From NCBI GenBank assembly GCA_036897445.1, contig JAYMTL010000002.1, forward strand, positions 310,001 to 374,000: a stretch of DNA of 64,000 nucleotides, read 5' to 3'. The position numbers and the translations under genes were made by a program. Shown here in pieces: positions 49,601 to 61,100 of this stretch. A model generated the notes under the pieces. The model ran no database searches. It saw nothing but the letters and a program-made list of their open reading frames with translations, and had not been told where the DNA came from. Within the stretch, counting starts at the first letter, position 1; each line of letters begins with the position of its first letter. The DNA comes from Pelargonium tetragonum (lineage: Eukaryota; Streptophyta; Magnoliopsida; Geraniales; Geraniaceae).

Positions 49601-52600
49601 TGTAGAATTCCTAAGCTTTTCCTCTTTACTACAGACTCATGTATATTTGCACCTAAGCTATTAGGTACCGGGAACAAGACCCCCTGAGTGAGCAGTCTTT
49701 TTAAATAAACCTCTCTCTCTAAAGCAGTCTGTAAAACGAATTCTATATACTAATAAGTGCAGACTTTCTTGCTGGGACTATACCTATATCAAAAGGAATT
49801 TCTTAAATTCAATTCAATTATAGCTTGCACTTGCAATAGAACAAACTACTAAAAAGAACTGAATTTTCACTGCCATTACTGAACTTTTTTTTTTAACAGA
49901 TTGAATGAGAAAGCTCCTATTTTAGTCTGCTTTGGTAAATCGGAAGTTTCTTCGAGATTTAACTGTCTAAACAAGTATTAAATATAAATACCTCTTCAGA
50001 AGTTTTTATTTTAATTAGATACTTAAAGTTACCCGCTTATATCAAGATGTTCTGGATTGACACTGACACAAAAAGGGGCGCCTTGATATAGGAGATATTT
50101 GAATGATAAAAAGTTTAGATAAAGCATTGTTTATTGCGGGCCTATATCCTATATAAGTGTACTTTTCTAGACTGCTCTAAGGATTTCAAGTTCATTTTAA
50201 TTATATACGAGGTTTTTACTAGCGAGTAGCCGAACAGCACTATGTATCTGGATTCCCTATTTTTATTCTACGCCTGTATATACTAAGACTGGGTTCTACC
50301 CAAGAGTCTTTAAGATAAAAAATTCTTAGTTATACCCCAGGGTGTACTTTCTGAAATTTAGCCTTATTGGAATAAACAAAAATTTTTAAGAACTTTCTTA
50401 AGCTTTTTATATTTTGTAGATAAGTACCCATATTTTGTTAAGGGATTGGAATCCAGTCTCGTACGAGGTCCTTTGGGGAACAGAATCGCTTAATAAAGTA
50501 AAGAAAATTCTTAATTTTATAAGTTTTTCTAGTCTAGAAAGGTTCTTGGCACTATTGTTGCGGGCAGTCTAATATCTTATCTTACTTAAAAAAGTTTAGA
50601 TTTTACGGATCAAGCACAAGCCGGTCTATGAAGAATACGAGTTTCAATTCTATTTCCCGCGGGTAAAAACTAAAATTATTAGCCGATTCACATAGTGTAG
50701 GGGCGCCCCCTTTTAAGCCTAATCAAGGACTGGCAACACATCTTATTCAGAATTCAAAAATACGGATTAAAATCAAGTCTAAGCATAAAAGCTCTATGAA
50801 TCAAAAAGGGTTCAAAAGCTAACAAGCCTTTGCTTTTACGGTAAGAGAAACCCTAAAAAGTCCTGAGTTTCCTAGTCATTCATCTATATATTCACAAAAG
50901 CCCACTTAGTTCATCCCAGTATGTTCTGCACTTGTGTCTAAATTCCCTTTTTATTTTGGTAGCTGATCATGATTAGAAATAAAGCACGACTAAAAGCTTG
51001 TCTACAAAATGACAAAAGTTTCCTTCTTTCATAAGAGACTTATGACTCAGCTATCTATCTTTCTTTTGAAAAACTAAGAAAATTAAGGCGCCAAAACCTA
51101 AAAAAAGAGGCTAGAAATTAAGAATGTAAAATGCTATAAAACCGAAATTTTGACTTGAACAAAAGAATTTATCAGCGCTTCTATTAGTTGATTCGAGAGA
51201 ATTCGGCAACCGCAGATACTTAATATTGCTTATATTGCAGAGACTTCTATCTAGGGGATTCACTCTAATTACAGTAAACTCCTTCAATATTCAGGGACAA
51301 GTATTACTTATGACTTATGAAAAACTACAAATTCGGCAGGGATTTTTTATTTAATAGAAAACTCTACATATTTGGCCGGAAATTCATGCGTTATAGAACG
51401 GGCCAGGAAGAAAACCCTACACCTAATTGTTAGCCGCTTTCTAAAAAAATGAGTATACAGCAAAAACCCTATACTAAGGGCTCAAAAACAAAAAGAGGGG
51501 TTTATGAGTTACCCGGCGAAGATCTGAATAGTTATAAACGGAGTACAGTACGGCTCAAAACTTTGCTACCAACTTGCTAAAAAACACAAATTCAAATTTC
51601 ATTTATTAGTGCGAAACTTTCGGTGGTACTGTAAGATTCTAAAATGGGTTAAAAAGCTGGTGGACTACTAAACAAGACTTCACCTATATGGGATAGATAG
51701 AGGGACTGCCTAGAAGTTCAGTTATTTTTGGTTAGAATATATAAACCCTGTGCTCGGAATAATTTAAATGCTGTGGAAAAGAGTTTCCGTTTAATAAAGT
51801 ACAAGGAAGGGGTTGTAGAAATGCGTTAAATCATATAATAAGTAACGTAAGCTATATCCTAATGAAACAACAAACCCAAGATAATCCTAAAAGAAGCTCC
51901 TTAACTAGCGTACAGCTTCCTTTCTAGATTGGGGAATTTTTAAAGAAAGAGAGAAACTCATTTGCTTGTCTTGTTGTAAATAAGATACCCCACAAAAGTC
52001 CGAAATCCAAGGGGCCCCTTCTATCCCAGTATCTGAAATTTATAAAAGGTAATTATTAACAAAAATGTAGAGAGGTTAAAAATCGTGCCCTACCCCGTGT
52101 TATAGCGCATTTAAATTAAATAGGCATGTAGCAGATTTTTCTCGATTAAGCTAAGACTTTGTTGCCCGCCAAAAAGGGAATATAGATTAGCCTTGGCTTT
52201 AGTTTTGCCTCGGTACATCCGGGGTGTAAAAGTATCCAACTAAATTTTTAAGATAAACAAAATCTTGCTTAGAACTTAGCTTTCCTTGTCCAATCTGGGT
52301 TTAGAGTCAACCATTTACTATACTTATGTTTTTATTATATAACCCCCCGGGACCCTCCTTACTATCTATATAAACAGACTTTTCAAAAGCTTTTATTTTA
52401 ATGGACAGGTTTTACCCGAATTGAGTTATTCCTTACTTTTTAACTGTAAGTTTTTATTTTGTTATCAGGAGAACTCCTCCTAATAAAATTAGGGTTAGGT
52501 TTTATTTGGGTAAAAAAACACTGCATCAGATTAGATTGTTAGACGGCTGAGCACAGTCCAGAAGCTCCTCGAGGTCCTTTATTTACGGGACTATAAATAA

Positions 52601-53084
52601 AGAAATTAAGATCTGGGTAAGCAATAAGGGATCCCTTTTATAAATTAGGGTTGTTACGTAATGGATTACTTAGAATTCTCAAAATGACTTTTTATTGCAG
52701 TAAGAAATTTCCTTGACAAGTATTATATTAGGCATGAAGTTTAAGAGAAGCTGCTAGTACAATCTTACACTTGTTGCTGAAGCTTGAGCTATGAGGTTAG
52801 TACATAATTGACTAGATTTGTTAGCACAACACCACCAGGTGAACTCAAGAATAAGGGTACTCTTTAGTTTTTAGTAGTCTAGGACTAGCAAGCTAATTCT
52901 AGTAATTTGAATTCCATACCCACGATTGCTATTTATTATACTAAAATTCGTCGAGTACCCAATAAGGAAGTCCTAATAATATACCATCGCTGTATATTTA
53001 ACAGTCTTGTACTTTAAACCCTTACACTAACACCAACAGAAAAAAAGACTCTCACTTAAAACCTATCTGGATCTCTAACCGTCA
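46616..53084. other. Gene-free AT-rich DNA
   Basis: No gene, RNA or clear repeat is supported in these 6.5 kb, the longest unexplained stretch. A run of ten T lies at 49,885-49,894. A T-loop-like string near 47,460-47,490 on the minus strand lacks the pairing of a tRNA. The composition is the common TpA-rich type with short GG..CC clusters. Confidence 0.5.
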
Positions 53085-53165
53085 AACTCTTATTCAGAGC
53101 TATACCTCCCACCTATTTTCTTATCTTAACAGCTATAACTCTCTTAGTCTTTCCCCTAAATTACT
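53085..53165 (-). mobile_element. Tyr/Ser/Arg-rich coding relic, copy 3
   Basis: The plus strand is pyrimidine-rich and resembles 40,330-40,400: both contain AGCT.TA, CCT..., CCTAT, CTTA and AGCTA.A.CTCT in that order. On the minus strand a frame gives ESYS and GGRYSSE, recalling the fragment at 40.3 kb. This is probably the same decayed retroelement protein segment as at 37.0 and 40.3 kb. It is short, broken and of unassigned family. Confidence 0.3.
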
Positions 53166-55376
53166 AAAATCTTAGACCTTATTCCCTTTTTAACCGGGTT
53201 TGGATTAAAGGTAAAGGGCGGACCTTCTCTTTCATGACATTTCCTTGGGCTTGGGACTGACTATCTATAAAAACCTTACTGCTAAGTATAATGAAATAAA
53301 AGTGCTTTTAGAAATGTTAGATATGGATCCAGCTTAAACTTAAACAGAATTGAATCCCCAAGTATTATTGCCTAGAGTGCCTTTTATCACCCTGGGGTAC
53401 CCGTAAGGTGTTCATACAAACGAATTTAAGTTCGATTTAAGACATTATGGAATTCCTTATATCTTTTAGAAAACTTGTACGTAATAGCAGGAAAAGATTA
53501 GGCAATTATCTTAGATATAGGATTCCCGGGATTTTCTAGACAAGCTGACTTTGGCTTTTATATTATAGAACCTCGTTGACTTGCTTCAAAACAAGAGCTC
53601 TGCGATATAACTCTTACCAATTTATTCAAAAAAAACTTTACTTACTAGATTTATAGAATAGAAGAAACCAGGCTAACCCATAAAATGCCTCTAGAACGAC
53701 TTACTTTGAAGTGATTTGAACCCCACGACTGACAAGAGAAAGTCCTCTTAAAAGAGCCTCATACCCTTTTTATCATTCCTTCTGGATTTGCTGGGTCTTA
53801 TCATAAGCATACAAACTCAACAAGAATACCAGCCTCTAGCAACCTTAACTGACAGCTGCTGGAAACGCCTTGATTTTAGCTTAAGTTCTCTATACTTTAC
53901 TATCCGAAATCAGAAACAGTAAAGATTCAAATCGCTTAGATAAAGAATTTCTCTGTTACTCCAAAAAAAGAAATTATTCAGTGAAATAGTATATCAGAAG
54001 TTCTTCCACTAGTTGACTACTTTTATTCAAGGTAAAACGGGTATAGAGAATTTCAGGAAACCGCGAGTTCAAGTCTCGTACCTATCTAAGATGTTCCCTA
54101 AACTCTATTAAAATCTTCCTTTTAAGATAGTTACACTTGTTAATTACCCTTACCTTAGGTTTTTACTACTTAATTGACTTCACTTATTGTTATGAGATTA
54201 CCCTTTATTAATTTATTAATTAGAAAGTTCTTTTGTGATTATCTTGACTTGCTCCTAAAGGAAAAACTCCTGGGGTAGATAACTTGTACAAATTTCTCTT
54301 TTTTTAAATGCTTTATTGCACTTAATTATTGATGATGAAAATATTCATATAGAATATACTGTGCTGATAGGGGATTCTTTTCTAGACTATGCCTTGTGTG
54401 TTATTGTATTACTATAATTGTATTAGTTACTTACTTCTTTATAGTAGTCCTTTCTATAAGGATCCTGGTGCTAGATAAAGAAATTCCAAGTTTAAGTTAT
54501 AGTGGATAGAAGGTAAAGGGTCTTTTGCAGGAAAAATAAAGGGGTCCTTTTAGTAAGGAATTTTTTGTAGTTAGAAAGGGTACAAGGAAAGGCCTGAAGT
54601 ATGACGTATATATAATAGAAAGATCTTATTCCGGTTATATTGACAAACAGCTTTAAGTGTAACTTATCAAGACTTAGACTTAGGTTTACAAAGTTTTATA
54701 TCTGTTTGCGCAGCCATTCGTATTCTTTTTTGAAGCTGAGATTATCACAAGATATCTATGTACCTCGATAACTCCGGAGGCCCCTCTTTTTTAGGTAAGA
54801 AAGAGACTACTCTATCTTTCAATATTTTAAGCGTATGCACCAGATTTAAAAATAAAAAAATAAGGCTGACTCCAATCCAAGTAGAGGGAGGAAATATAAA
54901 CTAGAGACCTACCTCATACTATAACGATGATAAATTTTCTCTTTTTTAGTAGGATATAATCCAAGTTACTGAGAGCTATTTGCTTTACTCTACTTAAGAC
55001 TTAAGTAAGAAGTAAGCCCTTTTTATCAACAACGCGAGCTTCTTTTTTATCCAAAACCCGCCTTATACCAGAGCCCTCTAATTGGGAAGTTGTATAATCT
55101 CCAGTTCCGAAAAGCCCTTAATCTGTTTAGGATAAGAGACACGAAGTAATTTAAATGATTGTTTTCTTTTTAAAAAAGTAACTTCGAGAACCTAAGGCAT
55201 TAAGATTTCCTATTTACAAGGAGTGCGTGTTTTCACATAAAATACGGGGCCCTTTACTGTGTCAGTTTACCTCGTTCTAGTTTAACCTAAGCGTCAGTCA
55301 TGGCATACAAAAGGCAGTTTTTAACCCTTAGTATTATAAGCTACAGACACCTCTTATGCCTACGAAACGGGAGAAT
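53166..55376. other. Gene-free AT-rich DNA
   Basis: No gene is supported. A T-arm-like stem-loop (GCGAG-TTCAAGT-CTCGT) lies near 54,065-54,081 on the plus strand, but the acceptor stem that would complete a tRNA is missing. The section from 54,110 to 54,460 is T-rich and resembles the style of the LTR region at 43.3-43.6 kb without an alignable match. Confidence 0.5.
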
Positions 55377-55574
55377 TTAATCCTTAATGCACGAACTCCT
55401 CTTAAGTTTGTTTTTGTAGTTAAAAGTAGAATGTTTTATTAGATTAAGAAAAAGCTCTTGTATGTCGTTCCAAAAGGGAATATAATAAAATACTTGAGAG
55501 AGAAAACTGCCCGCAAAGTCCACCAGTAAAGTTTTTTTAGGGGTATTCTGGAAAGCATAAGCCCTGTATAACAA
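55377..55574 (-). mobile_element. Ty3/gypsy fossil: integrase core
   Basis: The minus-strand frame contains TPKKTLLVDFAGS, then FYYIPFWNDIQELFLNLIKH. This matches the gypsy integrase stretch DAILVVVDRLTKMAHYIPC..ITAEELAELFL.EI.KLHGLP. The YIP...DI.ELFL..I..H series is the distinctive part. Integrase joins element cDNA to the host chromosome. Only about 65 codons are recognisable. The piece is broken and old, with no visible LTRs. A gypsy-like piece at 56.5 kb lies on the opposite strand, so the two are not one element. Confidence 0.48.
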
Positions 55575-56493
55575 TACTTATAAATGCCTCAAAAGTCAAG
55601 TAAAATTTTGAAAGGAAACCTCTTTTTTTAGAGACTGCAAAACAAGATTTATTACTTAATAGGTTACGGATCTGAGTTAATCTGTGAAATAGGAGACTTT
55701 AGTTTAGTGGGGACTCGGCGAATTCGTGTAAAAAATAGAAATCCAAATAAAGTGTTCTCTAGCCCGATTTTGAGGGATTTATCAAGAGACTCTTGAGAGG
55801 GTCCTAAAGAAAAAAAGGATGTCTTTGATTTACCAGGGTTCCGTTATATAGTTATATATTACTTTATATATAGATAATCCAGGCGGAACCCCTAGTATAG
55901 TCTAATAGAGAGAGGTTTTTATGCATATCTTGTTTAGATCTTTCGGTACTTAGCTTCCTTTTATATTTAGACTAGGCCGAGTTCTCTAATACACAAGAGT
56001 CTATAAGCAATTCTATTAAGAAAATCCATAGGAACTTAAAAGGAAAGTTATGTCGTCTTGAGAAGCGATTTCCGCAATGCCAGGATTTACTTAAAAAAAC
56101 AATAGGGGCTTCGTGTACTACCCTATATTTCCAGCCTTTACGGTTGCCAGATACAATACAAAAGGGATCTAAATAAAGAGTGAAAAAGGAAGTTTACTTT
56201 AATAAAGTTAAGGAATTTAAGGGGGTTCTTTCGGCAGCCAAGCCAGTTTCATCTTAAATTCTTTATAACTTAGTAATACAAAAAGGGGGTCCGGGCAAGT
56301 GAAGTTTTAATGCTTTTTTAGATATGAGATAGTAACAGAAAACTCTCATTTTATTTTATACAGTAAGTTAAAGCAAGAGACGTTTTTATAAAGGAATTAA
56401 TCGCTAAAAGACCAAGCTATTCGGAGGCCCTTTCATATTTCATATATAAAGATATAAAGGGGTAAAGTTGAAAATGTTATATAAGTTAGAATT
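55575..56493. other. Gene-free AT-rich DNA
   Basis: No feature is recognised. It separates gypsy-like remnants of opposite orientation, so it should include an insertion boundary. Confidence 0.45.
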
Positions 56494-56706
56494 TTGGATT
56501 CCCTTCAAGAAATTAGCAGGAAGCTCCATTCTTGTACTTGTAATATAAGTTCTTGCATTATAATTCATAATAAAGCTCTTACTAAAAACAAAAGAAGACC
56601 CGGTGCTTTTACTTGGGCAGAGGGTTTTCTTTTTCTTATCCTACATCCCTGTAATCAAGAGTTTCTACTTATTTATTATTCTCGAAAGTGGACTATTATA
56701 ACTTGA
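56494..56706 (+). mobile_element. Possible Ty3/gypsy fossil: RT-RNase H junction
   Basis: The plus-strand frame includes CNISSCIIIHNKALTKNKRR, then PGAFTWAEGF. This fits the gypsy stretch CNYYRRFI..FS.IA.PLT.LTKK, followed by .PF.WTEEC at the start of RNase H. A final YYSRKWT recalls the FYSRKM motif later in RNase H, though it lies closer than expected. The match is weaker than the others, and part of it may be chance. If real, it is a broken, old fragment. Confidence 0.35.
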
Positions 56707-57987
56707 TTTTAAGAAAGAATGGTAAACCAGGTCTAAATATTTACAAATACTACAAAAGCTCGGTATCCTATCTTATTAAGGGATCAGATTAGTTTAATTA
56801 AAGTACTCTCTTATAGTTTTAGTAGCAAAACTCGCTACGAAATTCCCCGGTATTTTAGTAAAGAAATTCAAGGGTCCCTTTATCTGCTATAAAAACCTCC
56901 CTTGCTTTAGCTCGAATTGGGGTTTCTCCTTCTATTTTAGTTTAGCTAGCAATCCTCAGGCTTAGGAACAGAGCAAGAAGAGAAGGGTAGTACCTTAATT
57001 GTTACTCCTAGTATATGACTTAGTCAATTTTTGGTAGTTATAGTTTAGGGCTTTTTCAAACAATTTAAAGTTATTAAACCCCTTCTGCTGCAGTAAAACC
57101 CGGCTTCTATCGGTCTAAAGGGGCTCCCGGTAAACTATAACATAAGAAAAAAGGGAAACTCTTGGGTAAAAAAATCCATAAAAGTCAAAAGAGGGACCTT
57201 GCAAAGAGTCAATTAAAGTATAAAGTCTTTATAATATCTAAGGCTAGGGAATACTTAAACTCCCAGTAATTGAAGTCTAATTCAAGGAAAAGAAAGTCCC
57301 GCGGATAAGAATAAAAAAAGTATCTAAAGCTTGCTTATCATTAGTTTCAGCCCTACTTACTTAGAATCCCCCTATAAATTAAATGAAGAATACTCGAAAC
57401 AAGTTGTATACCACAAAGTAAGAAAGGCCCCGCATCTCTGAAATGAAATTTCGATACAAATGTTTAATGTTTGTTAAAAAGTTTTTTTGTATATACGCTA
57501 TTACCTCTAAAGCACAAGTTCAAGGATGTAACACTCTATAAAAAAAAGACTTGTTTATTGCCCCGTTTTTATTTCTTGTAAATATTCTAGCAGGCACTTT
57601 TTTTATTTGAAACCCCTAAAACTTAAGTGAGATCTCTTTACAATAGCCATATTACTTGGACTTTATAGGTTATATAGAAATTCTTTTTTGAAATAAACTG
57701 GACTTAAGTACTACTTACAAATTAAAAAACTAAAGCGTGTATTTTGCACCCCTATGAGGCCTTGTACTCTATAATTAATATATTTTCTTAAACCCTAAGT
57801 TGCAATTTCTGTTGGAGAGATAAACCAGAATGACCCTTTTTATAAGGTAACGCGCAAAAACCCACTCTGTATAAGGCTTAAAGGCCGAGGAATAAGAACA
57901 TAAATTGCCTGAGGATTTCCTATTTTAAAAGCTAAGCAAGATTTTGACTTGGGGTTTGCTCCTAAAAGGCATAAAAAGTTTTTGAGT
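56707..57987. other. Gene-free AT-rich DNA
   Basis: No gene is seen. RNase H of the minus-strand copia remnant above should lie here but is not recognisable. Confidence 0.45.
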
Positions 57988-58182
57988 CTAGATTAGTCTC
58001 TCTCGAGTTTCATAGATAAAATATCGGTAGTAAGTTCTGTGAATTAAATAGAGTTGCTGCCTCCCGTCGACTTGTCTTAGTTTTAGTACAATTAAGAGCT
58101 CGAGAACAAGAAGTCTAACTAATTTTTCTATTCCTTGCAAACCCCACTTAAGAAGTCGTTTGTAAAAAAACTGCCTTGGCAT
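57988..58182 (-). mobile_element. Ty1/copia fossil: reverse transcriptase, GLKQ-PR to YVDD approach
   Basis: The minus-strand frame has KRLLKWGLQGIEKLVRLLVL, then LKLRQVDGRQQLYLI. This follows copia RT: KLLKALYGLKQAPRLWYE.L..FL, then LGF.QVD.DQCLYL. Leucine spacing and the RQVD..Q.LYL string are distinctive. The segment lies between the fingers and the catalytic YVDD strand. It is a broken and old fragment with no LTR recognised. The plus-strand copia RT fragment at 22.3 kb covers an overlapping, later part of the same domain. Confidence 0.48.
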
Positions 58183-61100
58183 ATCGTAGGAATTTATATA
58201 GCTCGATTGTAATTAAGAAAAACCCTTTGATAAAGAAAAAGGCCTTTGAAAGATAAAATTTTTTATTTTGCTTTGTCTCTAAACCTAAACGCGTGTCATA
58301 ATATTAAAAATCATCCTTATAATACCCTAACTGAATATAAAAATTCTAGGACAGTTTTGTTCCATAACCTTACCTTAAAGGGGGCTCACCTCTTATAAAA
58401 CCCTAAAAAAAGGTCCGCAAATAAATATAAGATAATCCACATTGAAGGAAGTTTGAAAATACCTTTCTTTATCCTGACTTGATCCCGACAAAAGCTAAAA
58501 TCAGGTATAGGTACTCAGTAAGGTCCTTGTGTATCTATAAGACTTTTTTCCATGGTATTTTTCTATGCTTTTTATCATTTATTTGTTTTGTAAAATTCCT
58601 AGCGACTCAAACGTTCTCATTCTGACATAGGCTCTTTTTTTATAAGCTTTTACTTCCAATTACTAGAAGCTGCAAACAGCTCTTCTATTCTTAGACCCGC
58701 CCCTTTCCGATCTGATTTACTCCTAAATACTGGGTTTTATTAGCTCCCACTATGTTCAAAGGGGATTAAAAAACTCCTAACTTAGTTTTAGTAAAAACTT
58801 GTACTTGCGATTTGATTCTTAAAATGCAATAGCAAAAGCTTCTAACTTAATAAATTCTATTCCCTGTATTATTAAACCCGGTTTGAGGCATAACAGAAGA
58901 GCACTCCTATTTAATAGGTCACTGCCTTAAAGGCTAAAATTTCGAGTGTTTCTAAAGAATAAACAAGGGCTTGGTTTTAGGAACTACCCGAGGATAACTT
59001 TTAATAGTACGAAATCTGAAATAAACTTGCTAATGAAAATCCGGGTAATAGACCCCCTTGAGAAATAAAAGTTAAATACTAAAAAATCTTCATAATTATA
59101 CCCTAGCTTACAAAGGCCTTGGGCAGGAAATTTCCTAGTTTTTCATTTGTTCATATTACAAGATAACCCTTATACATTACATAAAAATGACTTTTGTCCG
59201 GATTCCCTATCAGAGCAGCCTTATTCTTTTTTACTATTACTTTTTAACGTACTTAGTATATCCTGTAAAAACTATATTGAGAATTGAGAAGGAATTCTAA
59301 GTATCTTAAAATGTAGTAAAACCCGCGAGACAACAAATCTTACTAGGACCTTTTTGTTTTGTATATTACAAACTTCTTTTATCATTGCTACAGTTTATTT
59401 AAAGGCTCCTGTACTTCTAGTAAAATCCTGAGGAGCTAAAAATACCCCGCGAAGGAAGAAGGCGTAGGGATTACCCAATATTTATAGACCTTTACCTCTG
59501 AATTTCCCTATTTTTAGTTTTTATAGGAGTCCCGTACAGTTTTAAATCCCGTTTACTTTAGAGCACGCCAATATAGAGCCTAATATATATACACAAATAA
59601 AGGGGCCTTAGACAGCCTATGGGTGTTTTCTTTCTTACGAAACGAATACTTTGAAACCTTTTGGTTTTGATAAAAAGGAAAGGAAAAGCCTCTTTTTTGA
59701 ATACGGCTAACTCAAAATTTATATACCAAATCCCAGTTCAGTGACAAATTCTATATACCCCAAGCCCCATCTCGGTATTACTCGAAATCTTCTTTCTTAA
59801 AATTTTCTAGACTTATAAATCTACTTTATGAGTTTCTCTTAGTTACACTTTTATGCACGTAAATACTATATATTAATATTACCTTTTTAACCCGTAGCCG
59901 GTTATTACACCCTATTTTGTTTTGGGAACTATACTAAAGAAGAAAGGCTTTACCCCTGAGTTTCATAAAGAGAATATTCCTTAAATATCTTGGGTATTTT
60001 CCTAAATGCTCCATAAATTTTATACATAGAACTGCCCGAAACCTGGATATTGACTTAGACTAGAAAAAACGAGTCCTATTTCGCGAACCCGAGGGGCTCC
60101 TATGCTAAGGGCAAAAGAAAAGTCCTTAAGAGTCTTCCTATGCAATATAATTATGACAGGATTTAACTGGCAAATCATTTTTGTCATAGCCTGTTTTCTG
60201 CTAAGAGCTTTCAACAGCTAAAATTAAAGTATGTAACTAAAAAAATACAGAACATCCTCTCAAAATAAAAAGAAAACTTTCTTACGCAACCTCGAAAAAT
60301 CTTACTCTTAATAGTGGCCCGCTTTTACTGGTATACAGGGTCTCCCCTAATGTGCTAAACCCGTACGTAATAAATTTCTTTATACTTAAGCTTAGTTGAC
60401 TGCTCTATTATGTATAAAATATACTTGAATTGAATTAAGGGGCTCCCCAATAAGGACTTCTTTTCTCTCACAGAAGCTAATCTTTAACTAGCTCTATCTT
60501 TTTTATTAAGCAAACCCGGATCCTTCTTAAGACTGCTTTTAGAGTTGATTCTAATTTGTGATGAAGAACTCCTAGATTTCCTACTTTTAAAGCCAGCACT
60601 AAAAAATCTTTATTAAAGCAAGTATTGCCTTGACGAAAGATTTAAATCTTTTCTTTAATTATTTCGAGCTTTAGCTAGTATCTCCGCGTATAACTGACAC
60701 CTCTTTATTATAATTATACCCGAGTTCTCAAACTAGGTAGGGTTTCACTTCCAAAAGCATCCACTCTCAATTTGTATAATTATTAACTTAACCCTATACT
60801 CTCCCCCCTTGATAGGGAAAGCTTTCATTAGATCTTGTACCGTTATCTGCTATTACGAAAAGGGCCCTCAGTCGCACTATAATAAATAAACAAGAATAAA
60901 ACTCTTACAAGGTCTCTAGCCTCTTACCAGATAAAAAACTATGCGAGGTCGCGGTAAGCGGTAAGCAGAAGTCTTATATAGGATACAGGATTTTAACCCC
61001 TTAATAAGTAGTTTTTTTCCTACGTTAATTCAATTAAATACTAAAGTCAAATTATTAGAAGCGAAGGGATTTCTGCCTTTCGAATCCGACAGCTGTTGGC

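Noticed and set aside
41813-53412. Shared 13-mer CCCGTAAGGTGTT at 41,813 and 53,400, first thought to be transposon ends
   Set aside because: Tens of 13-bp exact repeats are expected by chance in 64 kb; flanks align only loosely and the copies are in direct orientation.
54065-54081. tRNA T-arm-like stem-loop on the plus strand (GCGAG-TTCAAGT-CTCGT)
   Set aside because: The acceptor stem partner is absent upstream; no anticodon arm.
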